A stretch of DNA of 60,268 nucleotides from Rhodanobacter fulvus Jip2 (GCF_000264315.1 NZ_AJXU01000027.1:1-60268); one strand, 5' to 3'. Positions 38,834 through 48,283 are shown, counted from the stretch's first letter. Translations and numbers: made by a program. Notes: generated by a model not told the origin, from the letters alone.

Positions 38834-39412
38834 ATGTCGCAACAAGCATCATTCCCCGGGTTTGCGCAGCCCGTGGCCACCGACCGCCTGTTTCTGGCGA
38901 TATTCCCGGCTCGCGATACCGCCGAAAGGCTCGCCGCCTTCGCGGCCGCGCAGTGTGCCCACTACGGTTTGCGCGGCAAACCGCTGGCGACTGACCGGTT
39001 CCACGTCACGCTGTTTCATCTGGGCGATTCGGTGGGCTTGCGCCCGGATGTGGTCGAGGCGGCCCGTGCCGCGGCGGCGCAGGTCAGGGCGGCCCCGTTC
39101 GATGTGGTTTTCGACCAGGTCACCAGTTTCGACGCGCATCGGGAAAAGTCGCCCTTCGTGTTGACGGCCGATCACGGCAACGAGCCGTTGCACGCTTTTC
39201 AGACCGAGCTTGGCGCGCGATTGCGCGAGGCCGGGTTGGGCCGCTGCGTAGCCGCGGGTTTCAGGCCGCACCTTACGCTGGCGTACGACCGCCGGGTGAT
39301 CGCTCCCGAATCGTTGGCCCCGATTGCGTGGCGGGCGGAGGAGTTCGTGCTGGTGCACAGCCTGCTGGGCCAGACGCGTCACATCCCGCTGGCGCGTTGG
39401 CCGCTCGGGTAG
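38834..39412 (+). CDS. thpR: RNA 2',3'-cyclic phosphodiesterase (2H family)
   Basis: 192 aa. The two catalytic HxTx motifs of the 2H phosphoesterases are present: HVTL (residues 57-60, in TDRFHVTLFHLG) and HLTL (146-149, in FRPHLTLAY). The N-terminal RLFLAIFP and the central EKSPFVLTADHG follow ThpR/LigT family layout. ThpR hydrolyses 2',3'-cyclic phosphates on RNA and in vitro joins tRNA halves. The length is normal for the family. It is cytosolic, and the local gene order gives no further hint. Confidence 0.88.
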   Translation: MSQQASFPGFAQPVATDRLFLAIFPARDTAERLAAFAAAQCAHYGLRGKPLATDRFHVTLFHLGDSVGLRPDVVEAARAAAAQVRAAPFDVVFDQVTSFDAHREKSPFVLTADHGNEPLHAFQTELGARLREAGLGRCVAAGFRPHLTLAYDRRVIAPESLAPIAWRAEEFVLVHSLLGQTRHIPLARWPLG

Positions 39413-39572
39413 TTCAACCGTCGACGCGACATGCCGCGCATCGGTGCGTTCGCGTGCGGTAGTCGGCGTGAGTCCGGTGATCGACGCCGGTCTGGCGTTG
39501 CGCTGGTCGTGCCAACGGTTCTTCACGCAGGCTGCGGCAAGCTTTGATCTTCCCACAGGAGGTTGCTTGCCG

Positions 39573-40565
39573 ATGATCGAAAAACGCAGCTTGATTCTCG
39601 CGGCGTTGCTTGCGGCCGTGGCTGCGCCGACGCTTGCTGCCGAGCAGGGTGCAGCGCCGGTCCTGCTCGATGCCGCGGCAGTCAACAATGCCGCATTGGC
39701 TGCGCCGGTGCGGGCTGGCGACAAGGGCGCCGCCGTGTTGCGCGCGCAGATCCTGCTGGATCGCGCCCATTTCTCGCCGGGGGAGATCGACGGCGCGTAC
39801 GGCGCCAACCTGCGCCAGGCGATTGCCGGGTTCCAGGCCAGTCGCGGGGTGGGTGTCACCGGTGAAATGGACGCGCCCACCTGGGCGGCGCTGGATCAGG
39901 ATCGTGCGCCAGCGCTGATCGAGGTCACCCTTGGCTCCGACGACGTTGCCGGCCCGTTCCGCCCGGTACCCGAAGACACGGCGGCGAAGGCCAGGATGGA
40001 TGCGCTGGGCTACACCTCGCCGCTGGAGGCGCTGGGCGAGAAGTTCCACGCCAGTCCCGCGCTGCTTCAGCAATTGAACCCCGGCAAGGATTTCAGCCGG
40101 GCCGGCGAATCGCTGGTGGTACCGAACGTGCAAAGCGCGACGCCGCTGCCGGTCGTGGCGAAGGTGGTGGTGGACAAATCCGACGCCACCGTTTCGCTGG
40201 TGGATGCGGCGGGCAAGACCGTGGCGCAGTACCCCGCGTCCACCGGCAGCAGGCACGACCCACTGCCCATCGGCGACTGGAAGATCGAGGGCGTGGCGAA
40301 AGACCCTGTCTTCCACTACAACCCCAAGCTGTTCTGGGATGCCGACGCGGGCGATTCCAGGGCCATCCTGCCTGCGGGCCCCAACAATCCGGTCGGCGTG
40401 GTGTGGATCGACCTGTCCAAGCCCCACTACGGTATCCACGGCACGCCGGAGCCGTCGAAAGTGGGCAAGACCGAATCGCACGGTTGCATCCGGCTCACCA
40501 ACTGGAGCGCGCGGGAAGTGGCCCAGGCGGTGAAGCCCGGCATGACCGCCACCTTGAAGAACTGA
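39573..40565 (+). CDS. L,D-transpeptidase with peptidoglycan-binding domain
   Basis: 330 aa. A signal peptide (LILAALLAAVAAPTLA) leads to a peptidoglycan-binding domain (about 45-110, GDKGAAVLRAQILLDRAHFS, GVTGEMDAPTWAAL), a LysM-like segment (about 149-185, LGEKFHASPALLQQLNPGKD) and the YkuD catalytic domain. The active site HYGIHGTPEP (His289) and ESHGCIRLTN (His303, Cys305, Arg307) is intact, so it should form 3-3 cross-links or attach proteins to peptidoglycan. The ATG at 39573 is preceded by AGGAGG-like sequence (ACAGGAGGTTG). The M23 gene starts 1 bp after its stop, so they form an operon. Confidence 0.9.
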   Translation: MIEKRSLILAALLAAVAAPTLAAEQGAAPVLLDAAAVNNAALAAPVRAGDKGAAVLRAQILLDRAHFSPGEIDGAYGANLRQAIAGFQASRGVGVTGEMDAPTWAALDQDRAPALIEVTLGSDDVAGPFRPVPEDTAAKARMDALGYTSPLEALGEKFHASPALLQQLNPGKDFSRAGESLVVPNVQSATPLPVVAKVVVDKSDATVSLVDAAGKTVAQYPASTGSRHDPLPIGDWKIEGVAKDPVFHYNPKLFWDADAGDSRAILPAGPNNPVGVVWIDLSKPHYGIHGTPEPSKVGKTESHGCIRLTNWSAREVAQAVKPGMTATLKN

Positions 40566-40566
40566 C

Positions 40567-41277
40567 ATGAAAGTGCTGATCGGTTTTGTGCTGGGTGCGG
40601 TGTGCGCCGTAGTAGCCATGCTGAACCTCGGGGCGCGGGGGCCGGTTCCCGCCGTCGTGCAGGACGATCCTCCGCGGGCCATAAGCACCGCCGCCGCCAT
40701 GGACGCGCCACCACCGCCGGTGGCGGCAGCCACCGTCCCGCCGGTCGCCGCGACCACGGCGATCGTGCGCGACGAGACCGCGCCTGCCGCGCCGGCGTCC
40801 GCCATCGAAGCTGCGCCGGATATTTCGGGCCTGCCCGCCAGCGCCATATCGGGCTTGCTGATGCCGGTGGTGGGCGTCAAGACCGCCGACCTGGTGGATA
40901 CCTACACCCAGGCGCGCCAGGGGCGGGGCGTGCATGACGCGATCGACATCATGGCCGCCCGCGGCACGCCGGTGGTGGCGGTGAACGACGGTGAAGTGGT
41001 GAAGCTGTTCGACAGCGTGCGCGGTGGGCTCACCGTCTATCAGTTCGGACCGCAGCAAAGAGTCGTCTACTACTACGCCCATCTGGACCGCTACGCGCCG
41101 GGGCTGGCCGAGGGGCAAATGCTGCACAGGGGCGACCCGATCGGCTTCGTGGGGAGCACCGGCAACGCCAGCGCCGACGCGCCGCACCTGCATTTCGAGA
41201 TTGGCGTGCTCGGGCCGGAAAAACACTGGTGGCAGAGCAGGCCGATCAATCCCTACGGCCGGATAATCGGGCCATAG
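40567..41277 (+). CDS. M23-family metallopeptidase, membrane-anchored
   Basis: 236 aa. An N-terminal transmembrane anchor (IGFVLGAVCAVVAMLNLG) and an Ala/Pro-rich linker are followed by the LytM domain (about 95-225). Zinc ligands are His123 and Asp127 (VHDAIDIMA) and His209 in HLHFE, with His172 in YAHLDRY as a catalytic residue, all intact, so it should be an active peptidoglycan endopeptidase rather than an EnvC/NlpD-type activator. It starts 1 bp after the L,D-transpeptidase stop codon. Both act in the periplasm, one cutting and one cross-linking. Confidence 0.9.
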   Translation: MKVLIGFVLGAVCAVVAMLNLGARGPVPAVVQDDPPRAISTAAAMDAPPPPVAAATVPPVAATTAIVRDETAPAAPASAIEAAPDISGLPASAISGLLMPVVGVKTADLVDTYTQARQGRGVHDAIDIMAARGTPVVAVNDGEVVKLFDSVRGGLTVYQFGPQQRVVYYYAHLDRYAPGLAEGQMLHRGDPIGFVGSTGNASADAPHLHFEIGVLGPEKHWWQSRPINPYGRIIGP

Positions 41278-41399
41278 TGCCGGGATTCGGTGTCGCCCTC
41301 ATGCGTCCATATTTGGCTTGAACGGTGGGACAGGCAGTCTGCTGTTCTGTCGACTACGGCCCAACATATGGTTAACCCGCATCCGCTAGACTGCGCCCC

Positions 41400-42155
41400 A
41401 TGTCGTTGAAAACCTTCATGTCGGCGCTGATGCTGGCGTTCGCTGTGTGTGCGTGCGGCGTCGCGTTGGCAGCTGCGCGGCCTGGTGCCGTCGATCAGAT
41501 CATGCCGCCCGCCGCGATGCCGCTGACCGCGGCGCAACGTCTGGCGCGCGAGGCGCCCGCGATCGATCCGCAGGTGCTGTCGCTGGCCCTGGCGGCCGTG
41601 CAATGCGCGCGGGCCGGTGGCGTGGGGATGACGGCAGAGCGCCTGGCGGTGATCGATTACAGCATGCCGTCGCTGCAGCGTCGGTTGTGGGTGTTCGACC
41701 TGCGCAGCCATGAGCTCCTGTACCGCGAATGGGTAGCGCACGGCAGCGGCTCGGGCGGCAACCTGCCCACGCACTTTTCAAATGAGGACGGCAGCCACGC
41801 CTCCAGTGTGGGCCTGTTCGTCACCGGCGCCACCTACACCGGCCGCAACGGTTACTCGTTGCGCATGGATGGGCTGGAGCCTGGCTTCAACGATGCCGCC
41901 ATGGATCGCGCCATCGTGATGCACGGGGCCGATTACGTGAACGTGGCGGCCGACAAGGGAATCGGTCGGTTGGGGCGCAGCTGGGGTTGCCCTGCGCTGC
42001 GCAGCGCGGTGGCGCGTCCCATCATCGACGTGATGAAGGATGGCCAGTTCGTGTTTGCCTATTACCCCGAACAGGCCTGGTTGGCGCGCTCCGCGTTGCT
42101 GCATTGCCCGGCCGCACAACTGGCGTCGCAAACGGCGGCGGCGCCTTCACGCTGA
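41400..42155 (+). CDS. YkuD_2-type L,D-transpeptidase catalytic protein
   Basis: 251 aa with a signal peptide (ALMLAFAVCACGVALAAA). The catalytic domain belongs to the murein L,D-transpeptidase-like PF13645 type: WVFDLRSHELLYREWVAHGS, then AIVMHGADYVN (His175) and GRSWGCPALR with Cys197. The catalytic Cys and His are intact. It differs from the classical YkuD protein two genes upstream, so the cluster holds two distinct L,D-transpeptidase-type enzymes. A 120-bp gap separates it from the M23 gene. It probably works in the periplasm on peptide stems. Confidence 0.82.
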   Translation: MSLKTFMSALMLAFAVCACGVALAAARPGAVDQIMPPAAMPLTAAQRLAREAPAIDPQVLSLALAAVQCARAGGVGMTAERLAVIDYSMPSLQRRLWVFDLRSHELLYREWVAHGSGSGGNLPTHFSNEDGSHASSVGLFVTGATYTGRNGYSLRMDGLEPGFNDAAMDRAIVMHGADYVNVAADKGIGRLGRSWGCPALRSAVARPIIDVMKDGQFVFAYYPEQAWLARSALLHCPAAQLASQTAAAPSR

Positions 42156-42358
42156 TGCACGACCCGACGGTGGGCCAACCTCGCTTGGCATGGCGCGCCG
42201 CGGAGCAGGGTGCAGGCTCCGCCCCGACACGGACCAGCCGATAGCGCTGCCACGGATCATCGGCGCCGCCGCTGATGCAGACTGGCGCGCTTCGCCCATT
42301 TCCCTTGTCGCCGGGTTTCTTCTATGTTTGCGCATCCTGAACGCCAGAGACGCGCTGC

Positions 42359-43741
42359 ATGACCGCATTGACGGAGCATCCCGATCACCTGAGGCGCAGC
42401 CTGTCGAACCGGCACCTGCAATTGATCGCCATCGGCGGCGCCATCGGCACCGGGTTGTTCATGGGGTCGGGCAAGACGATCAGCCTGGCCGGGCCGTCGA
42501 TCGTGCTGGTCTACCTGATCATCGGCGTGATGCTGTTCTTCGTGATGCGGGCGATGGGCGAGCTGCTGCTCTCGGACCTGTGCTACAAATCCTTCATCGA
42601 CTTTTCCACCGACCTGCTGGGGCCGTGGGCGGGATTCTTCTGCGGCTGGACGTACTGGTTCTGCTGGATCATCACCGCGATCGCGGACGTGATCGCCATT
42701 GCCGCCTATGCCCAATACTGGTTTCCGGGGTTGGCGCCGTGGATTCCGGCCGTACTGTGTGTGCTGTTGCTGCTGACATTGAACCTCACCACGGTGCGCC
42801 TGTTCGGCGAGATGGAATTCTGGTTCGCGCTGATCAAGATCGTGGCCATCTGCGCATTGATCGTCACGGGTTTTGCGCTGGTGGCGTGGGGCTTCGAGTC
42901 GCCGAGCGGCAACAAGGCAACGCTGGCCAATCTGTGGAATGACGGCGGCGTTTTCCCGAAAGGGTTGGGCGGGTTTTTCGCGGGGTTCCAGATCGCGGTG
43001 TTCGCTTTCGTGGGCATTGAGCTGGTGGGCACCACCGCCGCCGAAACGGCCGATCCCGAGCGCAACCTGCCCAAGGCGATCAACTCGATCCCCGTGCGCA
43101 TCATCATCTTCTACGTGATGGCGCTGCTGGCGATCATGGTGGTGACGCCGTGGCACCTGGTGGAGCCGGGCAAGAGCCCGTTCGTGGAGTTGTTCGTGCT
43201 GGCCGGCATCCCCGCCGCTGCCAGCCTGATCAATTTCGTGGTGCTGACCTCGGCCACGTCATCGGCCAACAGCGGCATTTTCTCAACCAGCCGCATGCTC
43301 TATGGCCTGGCGCAGGAAGACCATGCACCCGGCATTTTCGCGCGGCTTTCGCGCGCCGCGGTGCCGTCGCTGGGCCTGCTGTTTTCCTGCTTCTGCCTGT
43401 TGCTGGGCGCCACGCTGGTCTACGTGATCCCCGACGTGATCACCGCCTTTACGCTGGTGACCACGCTGGCGGCGGTGCTTTTCATGTTCGTGTGGTCGCT
43501 GATCCTGTGCGCCTACATCGCGTACCGGCGCAAGCGACCGCAGCTGCATCAGGCGTCGAAATACAAGATGCCCGGCGGCGTGCTGATGTGCTGGGTATGC
43601 CTGGCGTTCTTCGGCTTCGTCATCGTGTTGCTGACCTTGCAGACCGACACCCGCGAAGCGCTGTTCGCGAGCCCGGTGTGGTTTCTGCTGCTGGGCGCAA
43701 GCTACGCATGGAAGCGCCGCAGCGCGGCCCGCGTCCGCTAG
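42359..43741 (+). CDS. cycA: Amino-acid permease, CycA-like
   Basis: 460 aa, 12 transmembrane helices of the APC superfamily. The start RRSLSNRHLQLIAIGGAIGT and GLFMGSGKTISLAGPSIVLV is the hallmark of the AAT family, and the helix 3/6 regions FFAGFQIAVFAFVGIELVGT and TAAETADPERNLPKAI match D-serine/D-alanine/glycine permease CycA. It imports D-alanine, glycine and related amino acids by proton symport. The position next to peptidoglycan L,D-transpeptidases, which release D-alanine, fits recycling. GABA or proline permeases of the same family are the alternatives. Confidence 0.85.
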   Translation: MTALTEHPDHLRRSLSNRHLQLIAIGGAIGTGLFMGSGKTISLAGPSIVLVYLIIGVMLFFVMRAMGELLLSDLCYKSFIDFSTDLLGPWAGFFCGWTYWFCWIITAIADVIAIAAYAQYWFPGLAPWIPAVLCVLLLLTLNLTTVRLFGEMEFWFALIKIVAICALIVTGFALVAWGFESPSGNKATLANLWNDGGVFPKGLGGFFAGFQIAVFAFVGIELVGTTAAETADPERNLPKAINSIPVRIIIFYVMALLAIMVVTPWHLVEPGKSPFVELFVLAGIPAAASLINFVVLTSATSSANSGIFSTSRMLYGLAQEDHAPGIFARLSRAAVPSLGLLFSCFCLLLGATLVYVIPDVITAFTLVTTLAAVLFMFVWSLILCAYIAYRRKRPQLHQASKYKMPGGVLMCWVCLAFFGFVIVLLTLQTDTREALFASPVWFLLLGASYAWKRRSAARVR

Positions 43742-43804
43742 CGATGCCCGGCACCAGGCTGGCCACGGTGGTCGGCCCGGTCGGTTCGCGGGGACGGGTG
43801 CGCC

Positions 43805-44083
43805 TCAGCTATCCGGGTTCACCAGCTTGAAGAAGGTGCTGTCGTCGCCGTTGGCCTTTTCCTTCTGGTACAGGAACGCCACGCCGGTGGCATCGAATTT
43901 CTCGAACCACTGTTCCCAGCTGACATGCTTCAGCTCGTCTTCGCCGGCTCCGCCGGGAAAATCGATGCGCAGGATACCGATGTCGTGCTCGGAGCCGGTG
44001 CCGCGTACGCAGGCAGGCTGACCGTCGTGCTGCTCAACCCATTGGCGGATCTCGTCGTGGTCGGTGGTGGTGGTTGACTGCAT
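43805..44083 (-). CDS. Conserved hypothetical protein, 92 aa
   Basis: A small acidic protein: DHDEIRQWVEQHDGQPACVR, then ILRIDFPGGAGEDELKHVSW and EQWFEKFDATGVAFLYQKEK. This is a widespread bacterial family, often wrongly labelled 1,4-alpha-glucan branching enzyme in databases; it has no glycosidase features. The start at 44083 is the ATG of MQSTTTTDHDE. The SWEQWFEKFD...LAFLYQ-type end is the conserved core. Function unknown; cytosolic, no cysteine cluster. Confidence 0.8.
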   Translation of the reverse strand: MQSTTTTDHDEIRQWVEQHDGQPACVRGTGSEHDIGILRIDFPGGAGEDELKHVSWEQWFEKFDATGVAFLYQKEKANGDDSTFFKLVNPDS

Positions 44084-44189
44084 GTTTGTGTCTCCTGCGT
44101 AAGGGGCGATTCGGACGCGCCGTGGTAGGGCGCCAAGCGGGCACCGTCGCATTCGTGGCGTGTTCCAGGTGTCGAAGGCCTCGGCGCCG

Positions 44190-44828
44190 TTAGCGGTTCT
44201 TGTCCTGCTTGCCTGCATCAGGCAGCGGCTGCTTGTTCAAGGCCTGCGCCATGGCCAGGTGGGTCTGCAACGCAGGCAGCTCCTTGCGCGCAAAGGCGCG
44301 CAGGTCGTCGTTCTCGCCCTGGTCGGCTTCTTTGGAGAACAGCTCGATGGCGTCGTGGTGGTCGTTCACCATGGCGCCGGCAAACGCGCGATCGAAGGCG
44401 TCGCCGTCGAGCCGGCCCAGGTCGTTCTGCAATTGCTCGGAGCGTTTTACGGGTACCGGCGTGGACTCGTGGGTCGTGCTGTGGCGCGTGGCGATGCGGG
44501 CCAGTTCGTTGTTCATCCGCGTGTGATCGGTGGTGATCCGCTGCGCCAGTTCGCGCACCGCGGAGGTTTGCGATTTCTGCAGCGCAAGCCGCGCCATGGC
44601 GATCTGGAAGCCATTGTCACCGGTCGCCTTGGCGACGAAATCCTGGTCGGCGCGCGTCAATGCGGGGTGGCTGGAATCCGCCTGCAACGACGTGGTGCCG
44701 GTGGCGGGCGCGGTCACGGCGGAGGCGGGCGTGCTGCCGGATGTCGCAGCTGGCTGGTCGCGCCCGCAGCCGGCCATGGCGAGCGAGAGGCAGGCGGTGC
44801 CGGCGGCGTACAAGGCGAAACGTTTCAT
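44190..44828 (-). CDS. DUF4142-family lipoprotein
   Basis: 212 aa. The N-terminus is a lipoprotein signal (ACLSLAMAGC lipobox, Cys about 20), then a low-complexity Ser/Thr/Ala linker and a DUF4142 helical domain (about 60-200) of ferritin-like four-helix type: FVAKATGDNGFQIAMARLAL, ELAQRITTDHTRMNNELARI, then DRAFAGAMVNDHHDAIELFS. The ADQDFVAKA and MVNDHHDAIELF motifs are the family signature. It should sit on the periplasmic side of a membrane. Function unknown; the His/Asp-rich helices could bind metal. The ATG at 44828 is the start because the signal begins there. Confidence 0.85.
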   Translation of the reverse strand: MKRFALYAAGTACLSLAMAGCGRDQPAATSGSTPASAVTAPATGTTSLQADSSHPALTRADQDFVAKATGDNGFQIAMARLALQKSQTSAVRELAQRITTDHTRMNNELARIATRHSTTHESTPVPVKRSEQLQNDLGRLDGDAFDRAFAGAMVNDHHDAIELFSKEADQGENDDLRAFARKELPALQTHLAMAQALNKQPLPDAGKQDKNR

Positions 44829-45074
44829 GCGGGTCTCCATGCGGTCGGGGAACGGACGGCTGCTCGCGGAGGGTCGGGCGCCGCAGGACGTTACCCTGGA
44901 CCGTCACGATGCAAGGTGGCGTGCACCGATCGTGAAAACGCTATCGCTGCGGCAGGGCGCCAACATCCATTTGTTCACACCCCGTTCGTTCGTACCCGAT
45001 TTGTTCACGCCCGATCGCCGCGGCATTCATCCGCGCGCGGTTATGCTCGGTACCCCTGATCAGGAGAGGTACTC

Positions 45075-45341
45075 ATGGCGACTGGCTGGGCGGGCGATGG
45101 CGCAGTGCAGGATCAGATCGATGCCACGGTCGACGATGCCGTGTCGCGTGCGCGCCGCCAGCTGCGCACAGGCCCGGGCTTGATCCGCTGCGAGGAATGC
45201 GACGTGGAGATCCCCGAGGCCCGGCGCAAGGCCGTGCCGGGAGTTCGCCTGTGCGTGGCCTGCCAGGAAATCCAGGATCGGGAACACGCCAGCGCGGCCA
45301 TCTTCAATCGCCGCGGCAGCAAGGACAGTCAATTGCGCTGA
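45075..45341 (+). CDS. DksA/TraR-type zinc-finger protein
   Basis: 88 aa. The single C4 zinc finger, CEECDVEIPEARRKAVPGVR followed by LCVACQ, is the DksA/TraR finger. The N-terminal part is short (about 35 residues) and lacks the long coiled-coil of DksA with its tip acidic residues, so it resembles YbiI/TraR-like short members that may bind RNA polymerase. An AGGAGAGG ribosome site precedes the ATG. It is a single gene between a convergent-facing recN and the DUF4142 lipoprotein. Confidence 0.88.
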   Translation: MATGWAGDGAVQDQIDATVDDAVSRARRQLRTGPGLIRCEECDVEIPEARRKAVPGVRLCVACQEIQDREHASAAIFNRRGSKDSQLR

Positions 45342-45401
45342 ATGGGGTGCCGGTGTTCGCGCGAACGATGGGCGGCCCCTGCGGCCGCTGGCGCAGCGGA
45401 C

Positions 45402-47081
45402 CTACTTCGCCACCGCCTGTCCCCGCTCCAGCATCTGCTTCGCATGAGCGCGCGTTTCGCGGGTAATCTCCACGCCGCCCAGCATGCGGGCCAGTTCATC
45501 GCGACGGCCGGCGGCATCCAGCGTCTCGATGTGGGTATAGGTCGCGTCGCCCTCGCTGCGCTTGCTGACGCGCAAATGCGCATGACCCTGAGCGGCCACC
45601 TGCGGCAGGTGGGTAACGCACAACACCTGTCGCTGCACGCCCAGTGCACGCAGCTTCTGGCCGACCACCTCGGCAACCGCGCCGCCGATGCCGCTGTCGA
45701 CCTCGTCGAACACCATGGTGCCGACGGCGTCGTTGCCCAGGGTGGCTACTTCGATGGCGAGGCTGATGCGTGCCAGTTCGCCGCCCGAGGCCACCTTGCG
45801 CAGCGGTCGCGGCGGCTGGCCGGGATTGGCGCTGACCAGCAGCTCGCAGCGCTCCTGGCCCAGCGGGTCCGGATCGACGCTGGCGACCGGTTCCAGTTCG
45901 ATGCGCAGCACGCCACCAGCCATGCCCAGTTCGCCCATCAGTGAGCCCACTTCCTGGCCAAGTCGCACGGCCGCGTCGGCGCGCGAGCGGCTGAGCTGTC
46001 CGGCGGCCTCGGTGTATTCGCGCTGCAACTGGTGGCGCTGTGCATCGAGCTTGTCCAGCGCATCGCCTGCGCCTTCGAGCTCGATCAGTTCGGCCTGCAT
46101 CGCGGCCAGCTTGTCGTGCAACTCGGCCACGGGCAGCCGGTGCTTGCGCGAGAGTTCGTGCAGGCGGGCGATATGGGTATCGACTTCGGCGTAGCGGTCC
46201 GGGTCCAGGTCGACGTCCTGCGCGTAGCGACCCAACCCGTCGACGGCCTCGCCCAGCTGGATCTCCGCGTTGTCGAGCAGTTCCAGCAGCGGCGTCAGCC
46301 GTTCGTCGAGGGTGGCGAGTTTGCCCAGTTCCGCCTGGGCCCGGCCCAGCGCCCGGCGCAGCGCGAATTCGCCGTCGCCATCGAGCAGGTCCACCACGCC
46401 GGATGCGCCTTCGGCCAGTCGGCCGGCATTGGCCAGCCGCTTGTGGCTGGTTTCGAGATCGGCCAGCGCGGCGGCGGGCAGGGCCCACTTTTCCAGTTCG
46501 CCGATTTCATGGCGCAGCAGTTCGATGCGGTGATCGCGGTCTTCACCGCCGCTGAGGCGGCGCACGCGCGCACCCAGTTCGCGCCACTGCATGGCCCGGT
46601 CGCGCACCTGCGCCAGCAGTGCGTCGTGGCCGGCGTAGGCATCGAGCAAGGCCATCTGGTGGTTGCGCGAAAGCAGCGCCTGATGCTCGTGCTGGCCGTG
46701 GATCTCGACCAGCAACTCCGTAATCTCGCCCAGCTGCCGGGCGTTGGCGGGGCGGCCATTGATCCACGCCCGCGAGCTGCCCTCGGCGCGCAATACGCGG
46801 CGCAGCTGGCAAACACCGTCCTCGTCCAGTTCTTCGCGCTGCAGCCATTCGCGCGCCAGCGGCAGTGACGACAGATCGAATTCCGCCGCCAGCTCCGCGC
46901 GATCACTGCCGGCGCGAACCATGCCGCTGTCGGCGCGGGCACCGGCCAGCAACATCAACGCGTCGACCAGCAGCGACTTGCCGGCGCCAGTCTCGCCACT
47001 GACCACCGTCAGGCCGGGGCCGAATGCGATCTCGGCTTTTTCGACGACAGCGAACTGGCGGACATAGAGCGAGGTGAGCAT
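45402..47081 (-). CDS. recN: DNA repair protein RecN
   Basis: 559 aa. RecN is an SMC-like ATPase acting in double-strand break repair. The Walker A motif GETGAGKS lies at residues 29-36, after MLTSLYVRQFAVVEKAEIAF; long coiled coils follow, then the signature VASGGELARISLAIEV and Walker B region TMVFDEVDSGIGGAVAEVVG near the C-terminus. The length is normal. The ATG at 47081 is the family start; frames reaching further upstream lack similarity. It is divergent from hrcA, the standard arrangement in Xanthomonadales. Confidence 0.95.
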   Translation of the reverse strand: MLTSLYVRQFAVVEKAEIAFGPGLTVVSGETGAGKSLLVDALMLLAGARADSGMVRAGSDRAELAAEFDLSSLPLAREWLQREELDEDGVCQLRRVLRAEGSSRAWINGRPANARQLGEITELLVEIHGQHEHQALLSRNHQMALLDAYAGHDALLAQVRDRAMQWRELGARVRRLSGGEDRDHRIELLRHEIGELEKWALPAAALADLETSHKRLANAGRLAEGASGVVDLLDGDGEFALRRALGRAQAELGKLATLDERLTPLLELLDNAEIQLGEAVDGLGRYAQDVDLDPDRYAEVDTHIARLHELSRKHRLPVAELHDKLAAMQAELIELEGAGDALDKLDAQRHQLQREYTEAAGQLSRSRADAAVRLGQEVGSLMGELGMAGGVLRIELEPVASVDPDPLGQERCELLVSANPGQPPRPLRKVASGGELARISLAIEVATLGNDAVGTMVFDEVDSGIGGAVAEVVGQKLRALGVQRQVLCVTHLPQVAAQGHAHLRVSKRSEGDATYTHIETLDAAGRRDELARMLGGVEITRETRAHAKQMLERGQAVAK

Positions 47082-47221
47082 AAGCCAAGCCGTAGGGGGA
47101 TCAGGCGATTGTAAAGGGAGCCAGCCTGCAAACGACTCCCTTGGGGTCGCTTGCCCGGCCATTCTTGCAATGCGCGGGCGCAGACCTTATTTCTATGCGG
47201 TCTCAGGGACTGCAACAGCAC

Positions 47222-48283
47222 ATGATCAATCCTTACGGTCACGACCTCGATGCGCGTGCGCGGCGGCTGCTGCGCACGCTGATTGCGCAATACCTCGTCG
47301 ACGGCGAACCGGTGGGGTCGCGTACGCTGTCGCGGTCGTCCGGGCTGGACGTGAGCCCGGCGACCATCCGCAACATCATGGCTGACCTGGAGGACGCCGG
47401 GCTGGTGGCCTCGCCGCATACCTCGGCCGGCCGCGTGCCGACGCCGCGGGGACTGCGCCTGTTCGTCGACAGCCTGATCGAACTGCAGCCGCTGCCGCAC
47501 GAGGACATGATCCGCCTGCAGCGCGAACTGCCGCCCGGGCCGACCACCACGCGCGACCTGCTCGGCAACGTGTCGACCCTGCTGTCGGCGATGACCCGTT
47601 TCGCCGGCGTGGTCAGCGTGCCGCGGCAGGCCGATTTCCCGCTGCGGCACATCGATTTCGTGCCGTTGCCGGATGCGCGGGTGCTGGTGATCCTGGTGTT
47701 TACCGACAATCAGGTGCAGAACCGCATCGTGCAGCTGGCCAAACCGCTGGCCAGCCATGAGCTCGAGCAGGCGGCCAATTACCTCAACAGCCAGTTCGCC
47801 GGCCTGCGGCTGGACGACATCCGCACCCATCTGCTGATCGAATTGCGCGAGACCAGCAGCGAGCTCAACCGCCTGCTGGCCAGTTCGGTGGAATTGGCCG
47901 CCGCATCCTTCGCGCCACAGGCGGGCGGCGACGACGTGCTGGTCAGTGGCCAGACCAACCTGATGGCATACTCCGAACTCGCCGATCTGCAGCGCTTGCG
48001 CGAACTGTTCGACGCGTTCCAGCAGAAGAACGAGTTGCTGCAATTGATGGAAGTGTGCGCCCGCGCGCCGGGCGTGCGGCTGTTCATCGGCGAGGAATCC
48101 GGTTTTTCCGCACTGGACGGGTGCAGCGTGGTCACCGCCAGTTACGGCGCGCAGGGGCGCGTATTGGGGGCGGTCGGTGTCATCGGCCCGACCCGGATGG
48201 CGTATGAACGGGTGATCCCGGTGGTAAAGGCCACGGCCGGATTGCTCAGTGACGCCTTGAATCGCGCTGCCACGACCTTATAA
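47222..48283 (+). CDS. hrcA: Heat-inducible transcription repressor HrcA
   Basis: 353 aa. HrcA represses heat-shock genes by binding CIRCE elements and is helped by GroEL. The winged HTH is at the start (ARRLLRTLIAQYLVDGEPVG, SRTLSRSSGLDVSPATIRNI), followed by SPHTSAGRVPTPRGLRLFVD and the GAF-like domain with VIPVVKATAGLLSDAL at the end. I use the ATG at 47222; an in-frame ATG at 47195 is possible. No CIRCE dyad was seen before it, nor before grpE or dnaK, so its targets are probably outside this window. A weak sigma-32-like CCCTTGGGG box lies near 47139. Confidence 0.93.
   Translation: MINPYGHDLDARARRLLRTLIAQYLVDGEPVGSRTLSRSSGLDVSPATIRNIMADLEDAGLVASPHTSAGRVPTPRGLRLFVDSLIELQPLPHEDMIRLQRELPPGPTTTRDLLGNVSTLLSAMTRFAGVVSVPRQADFPLRHIDFVPLPDARVLVILVFTDNQVQNRIVQLAKPLASHELEQAANYLNSQFAGLRLDDIRTHLLIELRETSSELNRLLASSVELAAASFAPQAGGDDVLVSGQTNLMAYSELADLQRLRELFDAFQQKNELLQLMEVCARAPGVRLFIGEESGFSALDGCSVVTASYGAQGRVLGAVGVIGPTRMAYERVIPVVKATAGLLSDALNRAATTL

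Noticed and set aside
43805..44083. 1,4-alpha-glucan branching enzyme, a label often given to this family
   Set aside because: At 92 aa with no glycosidase motif, the label is a known mis-annotation.
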